Assembly: GCF_001455965.1 (NCBI RefSeq)
Contig: NZ_LKKO01000038.1
Coordinates: 1-64,000 of the forward strand
DNA: 64,000 nucleotides
Source of the DNA: Methylobacterium sp. GXS13
GTDB taxonomy: Bacteria > Pseudomonadota > Alphaproteobacteria > Rhizobiales > Beijerinckiaceae
Direction: 5' to 3'
Shown here in pieces: positions 56,773 to 64,000 of the stretch. The position numbers were made by a program, and so were the translations under genes. Under the pieces are notes generated by a model. The model was given only the letters and a program-made list of their open reading frames with translations. It was not told where the DNA came from and made no database searches. Position 1 is the first letter of the stretch; each line of letters begins with the position of its first letter.

Positions 56773-57606
56773 TTAGTACGAGCCGAACTTGTAGTTCAGG
56801 CCGGCGCGGACGACGGCGAACTCGTCGTCGCGGCGACCGATGGCGCTGTAGGCGACCGGGACGAGGTTGGCGGCGTTGACGACGAGGGCGCCCTGGTTGC
56901 GGTTGCCGCGCTCCAGGTTGACGTACAGGCCTTCGATCTTGAACGTCACGGCCGACGAGCGGAAGAAGTTCAGGAACGACTCGGTCGGGAGGGCGAACTC
57001 GACGCCACCGCCGACGGCGTAGCCGGTGCGGAAGCTGTCGTTGCCGGCGTAGCCGCCGAAGGAGCGGTCGGCGCTGCCCGAGCCGTAGGCGAAGCCGCCG
57101 GTGCCGTACACGAGGGTGCGGTCGAAGGCGTAGCCGAGGCGGCCGCGCACGGTGCCGAAGTAGTCGAGGCTCGACAGGCCGCGCGGGTCGGTGACGTAGT
57201 AGCCCGGGGCCACGGCGCCGCTGATGAAGGCGTTGTTCCGGTTGCGGCCGAAGTCGAGGTACTGGGCGTCGGCCTCGATGCCGACGACCACGCCCGAGCC
57301 CGGGGTGAACTGGTAGTTGTAGCCGACCTGGGCGCCGCCGGAGAAGCCGTCCTGGCTGCGGTCGCGGAAGGTGGCGGTGGTGCCGGCGGCGGCGAAGGCG
57401 GCGGGGACGCCGAAGACCGAGCTGTTCGAGCGGCTGCTGGCGTCGAAGGCGTAGCCGGCGTTGATACCGAAGTAGGCGCCGGTCCAGGTGAACACGGGCA
57501 CCGGGGTGAAGACGGGCGGCGGGGCGGCGCGGCGCGGCAGGTCGGCGGCCGAAGCGGCGCCGGTCAGGGCGGTGAAGGCGGCCAGGGAGGCGATCAGCTT
57601 GGTCAT
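56773..57606 (-). CDS. Omp25-like outer-membrane beta-barrel protein
   Basis: A 277-residue outer-membrane protein. Signal peptide 1-20 (LIASLAAFTALTGAASA), then the family linker ADLPRRAAPPPVFTPVPVFTWTGAYFGINAGYAF, here best described as starting the first strands. Later strands read GFSGGAQVGYNYQF, GTVRGRLGYAFDRTLVYGT and DEFAVVRAGLNYKF, the final strand ending in an aromatic for barrel assembly. The start at 57606 (MTKL) is preferred to 57615. Related proteins in Rhizobiales are abundant porin-like surface proteins. Confidence 0.9.
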   Translation of the reverse strand: MTKLIASLAAFTALTGAASAADLPRRAAPPPVFTPVPVFTWTGAYFGINAGYAFDASSRSNSSVFGVPAAFAAAGTTATFRDRSQDGFSGGAQVGYNYQFTPGSGVVVGIEADAQYLDFGRNRNNAFISGAVAPGYYVTDPRGLSSLDYFGTVRGRLGYAFDRTLVYGTGGFAYGSGSADRSFGGYAGNDSFRTGYAVGGGVEFALPTESFLNFFRSSAVTFKIEGLYVNLERGNRNQGALVVNAANLVPVAYSAIGRRDDEFAVVRAGLNYKFGSY

Positions 57607-57942
57607 GTGGGGCAATCCAGGACGTGAAATCTGACGCCATGACTACCAATCGGTCGACAGAAAAGCTGTAGTTTTACGGACACACTGCCCGGCCATGGCG
57701 CGGCGCGTCATAGTAAACCATCGGTAAATATCTTCGGCCCGTTGAGCATCGCTCGGGGAATACTGGGGCTGGCGCGGCAACGCCGCGTCCGTACATAGGG
57801 TTGCTCAAGAAGCCGTGATCACGGAGCCGCCGTGAACGGCGGGCGACAGTGCCAGCCCTCGTTTCCCGACGCGGATGTAACCGCGCGATCCACCACGCGT
57901 TCACGGGAAGCCATGCCCGACGGGCAGCTTGATGGAGGCTTC
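57607..57942. other. Intergenic region with divergent promoters
   Basis: About 335 bases between the divergent outer-membrane gene and the Pro/Asp-rich secreted protein. It includes an AT-richer part near 57650-57740 where the strong outer-membrane promoter is likely. No gene is seen. Confidence 0.4.
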
Positions 57943-58206
57943 ATGCGCATATTCCTTGCCAGCGCCGCCCTGCTGGTCCTCGCGACCGCAGGCGCGGGCG
58001 CCCAGCCCTACGATGAGCGGCGCCTGCCGCCGCCGGGCGCGGATCTCGATCGGGGCCCGCCGCCACCGAATCGGTTCCGTCCGCCGCCGCCCGAGGCCGA
58101 TGACGATGGAATGCCGCCATCCCGTCGCCGGGGACCGCCGCCGCCGGATGACGACGACGATGATGACGACGAAGACGCCCCGCCGTCTCGGTCGGATCGT
58201 CTCTGA
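57943..58206 (+). CDS. Secreted Pro/Asp-rich small protein
   Basis: An 87-residue protein with signal peptide MRIFLASAALLVLATAGAGA cleaved before QPYDER. The mature part is a low-complexity chain of proline clusters (RLPPPGADL, FRPPPPEADDD, RRGPPPPDD) ending in a run of about ten Asp/Glu residues. Likely disordered in the periplasm; Asp runs may bind cations. Function unknown. Confidence 0.6.
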   Translation: MRIFLASAALLVLATAGAGAQPYDERRLPPPGADLDRGPPPPNRFRPPPPEADDDGMPPSRRRGPPPPDDDDDDDDEDAPPSRSDRL

Positions 58207-58329
58207 CCCCCGCTCCGAACGCACGCATCCGCAATCACCGCGTAGCGGGCGTTCGCATTCCGTACCCTCTGTGACCCGGGAGCGGCAGCCGCCCGGCAGG
58301 ACCTCTGCTAGACAGGCCGTCGTTCCGGG

Positions 58330-58503
58330 ATGCTGCGCATGTTCACTCGGCCGCTTCTTCGTCGTGTTGTCTTGGTCCTGGTGCTGATGGGCGCTCTGGT
58401 GACCCTCGCGGACGTCATCGCCCGCCGGGAGTTGCGGCAGGCGGCCGACGAATCGTTCGGGCGGAACGGTGCCGTCGCCCATACCGCTCAGGCTGGCGAA
58501 TAG
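58330..58503 (+). CDS. 57-residue single-helix membrane protein
   Basis: Starting MLRMFTRPLLRR, it has one membrane helix (VVLVLVLMGALVTLADVI) with a basic N-terminal flank, then a charged tail ARRELRQAADESFG. A second ATG lies three codons on. A typical layout for a small inner-membrane protein, but the ribosome-binding site is weak. Confidence 0.45.
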   Translation: MLRMFTRPLLRRVVLVLVLMGALVTLADVIARRELRQAADESFGRNGAVAHTAQAGE

Positions 58504-58528
58504 GGTCCGTCCATTCGTCCGCGAAGAC

Positions 58529-58621
58529 AAAAAAGGCCACCCCCGAGGGAGCGGCCCGAAGTCTTGGGAGGAGACACCCTTGGGAAGGGTGGCCGGATCA
58601 CGACGCCGTCGCGATCCGGCG
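58529..58621 (-). ncRNA. Candidate Hfq-type small RNA with anti-Shine-Dalgarno loop
   Basis: On the minus strand a compact transcript unit is visible. Promoter elements lie at 58627-58655 and a start near 58620. It would fold as hairpin 1 (GCCGGATC / GATCCGGC), hairpin 2 (CACCCTT-CCC-AAGGGTG, 58575-58591), a single-stranded stretch containing CTCCTCCC (58566-58573), and a terminator hairpin (58535-58556) followed by six T. An exposed CUCCUCCC before a terminator with a U-tail is the layout of trans-acting Hfq-binding RNAs in alphaproteobacteria. It would target ribosome-binding sites. No reading frame covers it convincingly. Confidence 0.6.
58535..58556 (-). terminator. Rho-independent terminator of the candidate small RNA
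   Basis: On the minus strand GGCCGCTCCC-TC-GGGGGTGGCC forms a 10-bp stem (two G-U pairs) with a 2-nt loop, followed immediately by TTTTTT (58534-58529). It is the clearest intrinsic terminator in the window and does not serve any protein gene on that strand. Confidence 0.8.
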
Positions 58622-58626
58622 GATCT

Positions 58627-58655
58627 GAATTACGGATACCGGGCAACGCCGACAA
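58627..58655 (-). promoter_or_regulatory. Promoter candidate for the small RNA
   Basis: On the minus strand TTGTCG (58655-58650), a 17-bp spacer and TAATTC (58632-58627). Spacing is optimal and the -10 box is good for this GC-rich genome. Transcription would start at about 58620. Confidence 0.5.
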
Positions 58656-58868
58656 CCACCCGGCAGGTGCCGGCCCGCGCGCAAATCCGACCCGTCTGCG
58701 TCGCACGTGCGCTTTCACACCAGGGGGCCGGCACCTCGCCCAAGGCCGGCGGCGAGGCCGGGGTGATCGGGCGACAGAACCAAAAGCCTTACTTCGCCGT
58801 TGAGGGCAGCACCGACCATGCAGCGGTCGGTACCGTGCCTCCCGATATGCACCGGTTGCGAGCTTCCG

Positions 58869-59156
58869 ATGACCCGACCGCGCCGCGTGGGCCTGCCCTG
58901 GTACGCCCCGGAGCATTATGAGGCGCTTCGCGCCGGCCTCGCCGATGGGACGAAACTGCCGCCCCATTACGAGACCTGGCGGATCGCCACCGAGCAGATG
59001 GAGCGCGAGGTCCAGCGCAGCGGCGTCGAGGTCGTGCGCGTGCCGATCGAGCCCGAGGGGTTCGCCGCGTGGTGTACCCGCACCGGCGCGGCGGGGGATG
59101 GTCCCGGGCGCGCCCGGTACGCAGCCGAGGCCGTGGCGAGAACGGATCCGGCGTGA
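58869..59156 (+). CDS. Hypothetical protein
   Basis: A 95-residue frame starting MTRPRRVGLPWYAPEHYEAL. The core ADGTKLPPHYETWRIATEQM and VEVVRVPIEPEGFAAWC form a plausible small domain (helix plus strand). An in-frame upstream start exists at 58800, but the sequence there is Cys/Pro-rich and unlikely. Similar short proteins appear in Methylobacterium-like genomes; function unknown. Confidence 0.6.
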   Translation: MTRPRRVGLPWYAPEHYEALRAGLADGTKLPPHYETWRIATEQMEREVQRSGVEVVRVPIEPEGFAAWCTRTGAAGDGPGRARYAAEAVARTDPA

Positions 59157-59169
59157 GATCGACCGCGGC

Positions 59170-59613
59170 TCAGAACAGGGCCACCATTCCCACGCCGACG
59201 GCCATCAGGACGGCGCCGAGGATCCGCCACAGGCTCGCCGGATGCACGGCGAAACCGACCCATCCGTAATTGTCGAGCACGATCGACGCGGCCACGCCCA
59301 CCGTCACGATGATGCCGAAGAACGATGCGGCGCCGATGGATGGCGACGCGTAGAGCTGGGCAAGGATCAGCAGGATGCTGAGGAATCCGCCGAGCCACGC
59401 CCACCAGGGCACCTGCACCAGCTTTTGCCCGCTCGGCATCTCGAGCTTGCCGAGCGTGAGGCCGCCGACCAAGAGAGCGGCCGTGCTGATCAGCAGCGTC
59501 AGCAACGCGGCGGTGATCGGCAACCCGAGGGATTTCGACAGCGTCGCGTTCTGGCCGGGCTGAACCGCATTCGCGAGTCCGGCGAGGATCGTCAGTCCAT
59601 AGAGATACCACAT
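59170..59613 (-). CDS. DUF606 / YdcZ-type small DMT-family transporter
   Basis: A 147-residue membrane protein with five hydrophobic helices. MWYLYGLTILAGLANAVQPGQN and VHPASLWRILGAVLMAVGVGMV are the conserved ends of DUF606. Half-size DMT members work as pairs of dimers, and a second copy lies at 61582. Substrate unknown. Confidence 0.88.
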   Translation of the reverse strand: MWYLYGLTILAGLANAVQPGQNATLSKSLGLPITAALLTLLISTAALLVGGLTLGKLEMPSGQKLVQVPWWAWLGGFLSILLILAQLYASPSIGAASFFGIIVTVGVAASIVLDNYGWVGFAVHPASLWRILGAVLMAVGVGMVALF

Positions 59614-59739
59614 TCTCCGCTAGCTCTCGACGCTGCGGCCAAGATCCGCCATTGCGCCGCGGAATTTTGACGCCCCCCCGCCGCGAGCGGCGCATCGGCC
59701 GGCGCGGGCTTCTCGGTTCGACGGATGGTGCGCGCGGAT

Positions 59740-59961
59740 CTATGGCTTGATCGGCAGACGCCCGACCGCAGATCCGGACGCGTCCCTCACCACAAGCGTC
59801 CAGATCGCGTCGGGATCGGAAGCGGCCAGTTCGTCGGCCATCTCCCGGATCACGCTCCGGGCCTCCGCCAAGGCCGTCTCCAAGCTGTCGGCCTCGACGC
59901 CTTCCTCGTCACGGATCGACTCCCTGCCGTTCTCGATGTCGAAGTAGAAGCGTTCCGGCAC
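59740..59961 (-). CDS. DUF6894-type small protein
   Basis: A 73-residue protein: MPERFYFDIENGRESIRDEE opens with the FYFD..NG pattern, then a helix ETALAEARSVIREMADELA and WTLVVRDASG, the hallmark order of DUF6894. The family is abundant in Methylobacterium and Bradyrhizobium; function unknown. Confidence 0.85.
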   Translation of the reverse strand: MPERFYFDIENGRESIRDEEGVEADSLETALAEARSVIREMADELAASDPDAIWTLVVRDASGSAVGRLPIKP

Positions 59962-60538
59962 CTAGCGCGTCCCCCCTGACCGAAACCCTCCGGAGAGGGC
60001 CCATGCATTCGGCTACGTAGTGCGAAGCGACACAGCAGCATTCAAAAACAACGATAAACCTTAAAATATCTGAAACTTGAATTGAGTCGCCGAGTTGCAA
60101 TTATATCGAGATTTTGGCGAGACGATCCATTAAAGCTACTGGCGATCGCCTTCCGAACCAAGGCCTTAAGGCCCGCTGAGGTGGCGCTCCTTGCTTGGGG
60201 CACTTGCCATGTCGACGTGTGACAAACCGGACTCTGCAAAGAGAGCCGAAGCGGTATCGAATAGTAAAGACGAGCTACGCAACCATATTCGTCGCGTGCT
60301 GCTGTGTATCAAGGCACAATCTGGACAGAACAAGCCGGCGTCCTGAAGGGGGCCTCGCAGGGCATCACCCGGCGAACGACTTCGGCCCGATGACGCGGAG
60401 ACCGAGCCGGCCGCCCGAGCGGCTGCGCGTGACCCCGGTCGTACCGCGACGCTTTGCGGCACAAAATCCTGTCGGTCGGCGGATTGCTGTGGCGCGCCTG
60501 CGCTGGCGCGGAGCGCCGCCAAACGGCATCGTCGTCTC
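59962..60538. other. Intergenic region
   Basis: About 577 bases; 60030-60320 is AT-richer than the flanks. Frames crossing it are basic and unlike real proteins, with no ribosome-binding site. No tRNA, terminator or repeat was seen. Confidence 0.4.
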
Positions 60539-60796
60539 ATGGTGAAGCCTGGAATCCCGACCTGCGAAGTCTCCGTCGAGGGGGCCTGGGTGGCCATGAC
60601 GGTCGACGAGGCGCAGGCCCGCCATCGCGATGCCCTCAAGCGCTGCCCGGCCTGCTTCGGGCGGCTGATGATCCAGGGCGGCTACACCGCGGTGCGGCGC
60701 TCATCGCTGTCGCACTTCCGTGTGCACGATGGTTGCCCGCTGATCCCGCGGCACTACAAAGGCGAGCCGAAGCCCCACCCGGCGGCGATCGGCTAG
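60539..60796 (+). CDS. Small protein with Cys/His zinc-binding pattern
   Basis: An 85-residue protein. After a helix (MTVDEAQARHRDALKR) comes CPACFGRLMIQGGY and, 20 residues on, SHFRVHDGCPLIPRHYKG, a CxxC...H..HxxC layout consistent with one structural zinc. The end GEPKPHPAAIG is basic. Family not identified; similar short proteins are common in Methylobacterium-like genomes. Confidence 0.65.
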   Translation: MVKPGIPTCEVSVEGAWVAMTVDEAQARHRDALKRCPACFGRLMIQGGYTAVRRSSLSHFRVHDGCPLIPRHYKGEPKPHPAAIG

Positions 60797-61040
60797 TGCC
60801 GTCCCCGATCGCGTGGCCATTCGGCGCGCCTATCAATCCCTGGTGTGACGCGCTCGCCGACACCGAATCGGTATCGACTTCGGCCACGAGCGCTCCCGAA
60901 CGCGCGATCGCGATCCGGCGTGCTTGGTACGGGTTTCCGAAGGCCGCAGCCCTTCGCCAAGGTTCAAGGCGAAGCCCGTGAGACGTGCCGGGCTTAAGTC
61001 CTGCACCCGGGCCAGGTCCGAGGCCTTCCGAAGCCCGGCC

Positions 61041-61343
61041 TCAGCGCTGGACCGCCTCGATATCGTCCTCGAAGATCGAGTCGGGCTGGCAGGCGTGCCA
61101 GTCTTTCGTCTCGTCGGTCTGGCCTTTACGCCCCCAGCAATAGCCGGCCTGGGCCAGACGCCCGCTCAAGCGGTCGCGGAGCCGGCACTGCTCCCGGATG
61201 ATGGCGGGATCGCCCGAACCCTCGCAGGCGAGCGCAGCCTTCGCCTCCGCGGTCAGCAGTTCGGGGATTGTCGGCCGCTGCTGCTGGGCGGCCGCCCCAC
61301 CGGCGGCGACGACGAACGCGATGGCGGCGAAGGAAATGCGCAT
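61041..61343 (-). CDS. Small secreted Cys-containing protein
   Basis: A 100-residue protein. The signal peptide MRISFAAIAFVVAAGGAAA is cleaved before QQQRPT. The mature domain has four cysteines (LACEGSG, EQCRLRD, GYCWGRKG, HACQPDS) that may pair. Function unknown. It lies on the same strand as the 28-residue membrane protein upstream. Confidence 0.7.
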   Translation of the reverse strand: MRISFAAIAFVVAAGGAAAQQQRPTIPELLTAEAKAALACEGSGDPAIIREQCRLRDRLSGRLAQAGYCWGRKGQTDETKDWHACQPDSIFEDDIEAVQR

Positions 61344-61407
61344 CCCGACAGGATAGCCCCGGGAGCAGGCCTGTCGAGGCGGTCTCTGCCCCTTTCGAGA
61401 CGATGCG

Positions 61408-61494
61408 CTATCGCCCGCGCAGGAAGAAGAACCAGATCAGGATGAGGACGGGGATCGGCACACCGATCAACCACAGCAAACCACCCGTCAGCAT
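61408..61494 (-). CDS. 28-residue membrane microprotein
   Basis: ATG at 61494, stop TAG at 61408-61410. The peptide MLTGGLLWLIGVPIPVLILI then WFFFLRGR is a single hydrophobic helix with a basic end. GTGGAGGAG lies 7 nt before the ATG, one of the best ribosome-binding sites in the window. Similar LIG(I/V)PIP microproteins recur in alphaproteobacteria as unnamed small proteins. Confidence 0.75.
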   Translation of the reverse strand: MLTGGLLWLIGVPIPVLILIWFFFLRGR

Positions 61495-61581
61495 CGCGTG
61501 CTCCTCCACTCTCCGATGAGCAACCCCATCCAGGTGGGCGTGTTCCGGGGACGCCGGTCGAAGCCCTCGGCCATCCGGCCG

Positions 61582-62025
61582 TCAGAAGGCGGCGACGAGG
61601 GCCACGCCCGCGACCATCAGGAGGCCGCCGAGGATCCGCCACAGGCTGGCGGGATGGATCTCGAAGCCGACCCAGCCGAAATGGTCGAGCACGATCGAGG
61701 TCACCACCCCCGAGGTCACGAGCAGGCCGAGGAACGGCGCCGCCCCGATCTGCCGCGCCACGATGAACTGCGCCAGGATGATGCAGCCGACAAGGATCCC
61801 GCCGAACCACGCCCACCAGGGCATCGCCAGCGCCTGCGCCGCCGTCGGCCAGGCGAGCTTGCCGGAGAGGAGGCCGACCACGAGGATGCAGGTGGCGGTG
61901 CCGGCCGCCACCACGAGGCCCGCGGTCAAGGACTCGGCCAAGCCCTTTGAGAGCGCCCCGTTCTGCCCCGCCTGGACGGCGTTGGCGATGCCGGCCAGCA
62001 GCACGAAGCCGTAGAGGTACCACAT
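61582..62025 (-). CDS. DUF606 / YdcZ-type small DMT-family transporter, second copy
   Basis: A 147-residue paralogue of the gene at 59170, about half identical by eye, with the same MWYLYG start, PWWAWFGG centre, VLDHFGWVGFEIHPASLWRI stretch and five helices. The start at 62025 is preferred to one eight codons earlier because of that MWYLYG alignment. The two copies, 2 kb apart on the same strand, may form a heterodimer. Confidence 0.88.
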   Translation of the reverse strand: MWYLYGFVLLAGIANAVQAGQNGALSKGLAESLTAGLVVAAGTATCILVVGLLSGKLAWPTAAQALAMPWWAWFGGILVGCIILAQFIVARQIGAAPFLGLLVTSGVVTSIVLDHFGWVGFEIHPASLWRILGGLLMVAGVALVAAF

Positions 62026-62166
62026 GGTCGGGGTCTCGATCTGTAACACCGGGTCGGTGGGGCGGTCGTGACAGGGGCGTCACGCGACCGGCGGCGGCTT
62101 CACATCCTGTCGCGACGACCGCCCGAGGCCGGCCCCCATAGCGAGGCGGCCGGGGGCGGGCGGCCG

Positions 62167-62442
62167 TCAGGCCTTGCCGTCCGGCTCCGATCCGGCGGCC
62201 TCCATCCGTTCGGCCAATTCGTGGACGACCTCCTGCACGAGCGGTGGCCAGGGCACATCCTTGTCCTGAAGGAGCCGGGCCGCGCTCACCAGAGCCGTGA
62301 ATTGGGCCGGTGAGATCGCGCGTCCCATGATCTGGGCGGCCAGCATCTGCTCCGCCAAGGCCGTCGCGAGGCGCAGAACCTCCGGCATCCTCGCGGCCTG
62401 GGGATCGATCGCGGGGCCCGTTTCGGGATCCATGTCCGTCAT
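62167..62442 (-). CDS. Hypothetical protein
   Basis: A 91-residue helical protein starting MTDMDPETGPAIDPQAARMP. The middle LATALAEQMLAAQIMGRAIS and QFTALVSAARLLQDKDVPWP suggests a small helical bundle, and the C-terminus is charged. The longer frame upstream is basic and unlikely. Function unknown. Confidence 0.55.
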   Translation of the reverse strand: MTDMDPETGPAIDPQAARMPEVLRLATALAEQMLAAQIMGRAISPAQFTALVSAARLLQDKDVPWPPLVQEVVHELAERMEAAGSEPDGKA

Positions 62443-62787
62443 ATCAGGTCCCCTTCGCCTCCCGGACGCGCGCCACTGCGGTGAATACCGGTCCGATTGC
62501 GGACGTGTTCCCGGAGCAGCACGAGGGGGCGCCGAATGGCCTGACATTCGGGGGCCAACCGCAAGCATATTTTGTCGCGCACCGCGCAGATTCAGGGCGA
62601 AAATCAGTGATCGACGGCTCTATGGCCCAGCCGACACGGCGTTGAACGGCAGTTCCACACCGGATGAGCCGGACCACATCCGGACGGCGCCCGGCCATAA
62701 GCCGACAATGGGCCCCCCAGAGGCGCCGGGGACGGAGCGGCCATCACAGGCCGCCCCTCGCGGGTCTCGCGTGCCTGTCAGCGCGCG
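62443..62787. other. Intergenic region
   Basis: About 345 bases between two minus-strand genes. It should hold the promoter of the gene ending at 62167 and the terminator of the DUF3618 gene. No gene or clear hairpin was recognised. Confidence 0.4.
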
Positions 62788-63198
62788 CTACTTGGTGATC
62801 CGCACGGAAACGGGATCGCTCCCGGGAAAACTCTCTTCCAAGGCCTCATCAAGCCGTGCCTCCATCCGGTCCGGCTGGTTCGCTGCGAGCCCCCGATCCG
62901 CGGCAGAGGATCCGGCCGCGATCGCGGTGGAGCGCCGACGCGCCGTCGAACGGACCACGTCGTATACGAGCAGCCCGAGCCCGGCCGCGATCAGAAGGGC
63001 CGGCACGGGGTTCACCCGCACGTCGGCGACGAAGCGCTCGACGGCCTCGCCGGCGGCTTGTCCGGACCGCCTCAGGTCGGCGAGGTCCCGGGGCATGCCC
63101 GGCCCCTGCAGCCGGGATTGCAGATCGCCCAGCGTGCGATCCAGGCGCCCGCGGCTTGCCTCAACATCCTGCTCGAGTTCGTCAGCCGCGTTGCTCAT
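62788..63198 (-). CDS. DUF3618 domain-containing membrane protein
   Basis: A 136-residue protein. The N-terminal helix ADELEQDVEASRGRLDRTLG and DLQSRLQ is the DUF3618 motif; one membrane segment follows (NPVPALLIAAGLGLLVYDVV). The C-terminus is charged. The family usually stands next to a holin-like DUF1469 gene, as here, and is linked to envelope stress; function unproven. Confidence 0.85.
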   Translation of the reverse strand: MSNAADELEQDVEASRGRLDRTLGDLQSRLQGPGMPRDLADLRRSGQAAGEAVERFVADVRVNPVPALLIAAGLGLLVYDVVRSTARRRSTAIAAGSSAADRGLAANQPDRMEARLDEALEESFPGSDPVSVRITK

Positions 63199-63273
63199 GT
63201 GGTCCCATGCTCCGTTGGCGCAGCGTCCCGAACGGCCGGTTCCGGCTCTCGGGACGTTGCGAGATCGCGGTTC

Positions 63274-63687
63274 TCACGCATCGTCCTGGAGCCGATGTCC
63301 AGGGCGATCCGCGAGAACCTGCGCATCCTGTTTGATCTGCCGGCCCGTCCGGGTCGGCGCGAGATTCGCCAGCGAGGCCCGGCTCCGGCCGAACAGGCCC
63401 AGCACCAGGGCCAGCCCGAGGCAGGTGCCGCCCACGATCAGCGCCGCCAGGGCGTCCGATTGCACGAGGACGGCGATGCCCTTCACCAGGGCCAGGAGCA
63501 GCGTGAACAGGCCGGTGATGGCCAGGACCGCCGCCGCGATCAGCAGCCCGAGGCCCAGCGAGATCCGATGGACGCCCTGTGCCATCTCGGCGCGAAACAA
63601 GGCCAGCTCGTCGCCGACGAAATCGCGCAGCTCGCGAACCGCATCGCCGACGAGGGTCGGGATGCTGCGTATGCCGGGTTCGGCCAT
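63274..63687 (-). CDS. Phage-holin-like family protein (DUF1469)
   Basis: A 137-residue protein. An N-terminal amphipathic helix (LVGDAVRELRDFVGDELALF) leads into two membrane helices (GLGLLIAAAVLAITGLFTLL and ALIVGGTCLGLALVLGLFG), the standard DUF1469 layout. It precedes DUF3618 on the same strand and follows the partial gene at the right edge, so the three probably form one operon. The name is historical; it is not a phage gene. Confidence 0.85.
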   Translation of the reverse strand: MAEPGIRSIPTLVGDAVRELRDFVGDELALFRAEMAQGVHRISLGLGLLIAAAVLAITGLFTLLLALVKGIAVLVQSDALAALIVGGTCLGLALVLGLFGRSRASLANLAPTRTGRQIKQDAQVLADRPGHRLQDDA

Positions 63688-63754
63688 CCTGTCCTCCTGG
63701 CACGCGCGTTGCCGACGCGGGGCGGTTCAGCGAGAGACGGCTCCGACGCCGGCC

Positions 63755-64000
63755 TCAGATATCCGGCGTCGGTAGGACATCGACCGGAACCAGGGCCCGG
63801 GAGCGAGGGACCGGCCGGATCCCGGGGGTGTTGATCAGCCGGTAGAGCGCGAAGCCGGCCAGCATGGCGGCGGCCGCGGTCAGAGCCGGCCGGCGCCGGG
63901 CCGCCGCGCGGACCTCGTCGTACATCTCACCGAAGGAGCGGCGACCGATATCCTCGGCCAGCCCGTCGACGCCGAGGGCGGCCTGATCGAAGAACGACTT
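63755..64000 (-). CDS. Partial small membrane protein (runs off right edge)
   Basis: The C-terminal 81 codons of a minus-strand gene, stop at 63755-63757. A basic helix (FGEMYDEVRAAARRRPALTA) leads into one membrane segment (AAAAMLAGFALYRLI), then a Pro-rich tail ending VLPTPDI. The start is outside the window. It lies 68 nt upstream of the holin-like gene on the same strand and is probably the first visible member of that operon. Confidence 0.75.
   Translation of the reverse strand, partial: KSFFDQAALGVDGLAEDIGRRSFGEMYDEVRAAARRRPALTAAAAMLAGFALYRLINTPGIRPVPRSRALVPVDVLPTPDI

Noticed and set aside
60195..60545. 116-residue plus-strand frame in the gene-poor stretch
   Set aside because: Basic, low-complexity second half, no ribosome-binding site, and it ends inside the start of the small Cys/His gene.

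Overview
The window is GC-rich throughout, with a few AT-richer islands. Its gene content is that of an alphaproteobacterium of the order Hyphomicrobiales, and the mix of small conserved genes (DUF4170, DUF1013/TrcR, DUF6894, TIGR02300, DUF5872, DUF606 pairs, Omp25-like porin) plus hairpin-rich intergenic repeats suggests Methylobacterium or Methylorubrum. The genus is an inference from gene content; no rRNA is present to confirm it.

Layout. 1-3188: leftward phnD-phnC-phnE importer operon, of the subfamily often named 'putative selenate ABC transporter'. 3367-6429: a small secreted protein, a membrane class III nucleotide cyclase and hflX. 6634-9905: a decayed GH43 / HAF-repeat / autotransporter gene lying, with an AT-rich flank, between hflX and hfq, two genes that are usually adjacent. 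10837-15147: ntrY-ntrX-hfq. 15752-15844: a selenocysteine tRNA (selC) behind its own promoter. 16127-20106: amidohydrolase and small genes. 20279-24300: prs, an esterase-like gene, a broken chemoreceptor and an orphan substrate-binding protein. 24772-32638: trcR, an HDAC-like deacetylase, an HD-GYP response regulator, a LysR regulator, a flavoprotein and a ThDP enzyme. 32756-36378: a decayed Phd/VapC pair, then divergent mntH/mntR around a clear palindrome, then a GNAT-like gene. 36407-44682: a metallopeptidase divergent from a three-gene transglutaminase / amidoligase / ATP-grasp operon, a predicted peptide-modification system. 44793-51313: MazE/MazF, a flavoprotein, class I lysyl-tRNA synthetase, a solute-binding protein, a glycosyltransferase broken by a 23-bp tandem duplication, and a cold-shock gene. 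51506-64000: many short genes, sdaA, an outer-membrane barrel, a probable small RNA on the minus strand (58529-58621), two DUF606 paralogues, a 28-residue membrane protein and an envelope-protein cluster running off the right edge.

How the parts may work together. selC and a selenate-type importer in one window suggest a selenium-using strain, although selA, selB, selD and selenoprotein genes are not here. hfq and a candidate Hfq-type small RNA with an anti-Shine-Dalgarno loop are both present. Manganese uptake is controlled by MntR at a palindrome between mntR and mntH. Four coding regions (GH43 autotransporter, chemoreceptor, VapC, glycosyltransferase) are visibly broken, a high rate for 64 kb; the lesions are substitutions, small indels and one duplication, so assembly error alone is unlikely to explain them.
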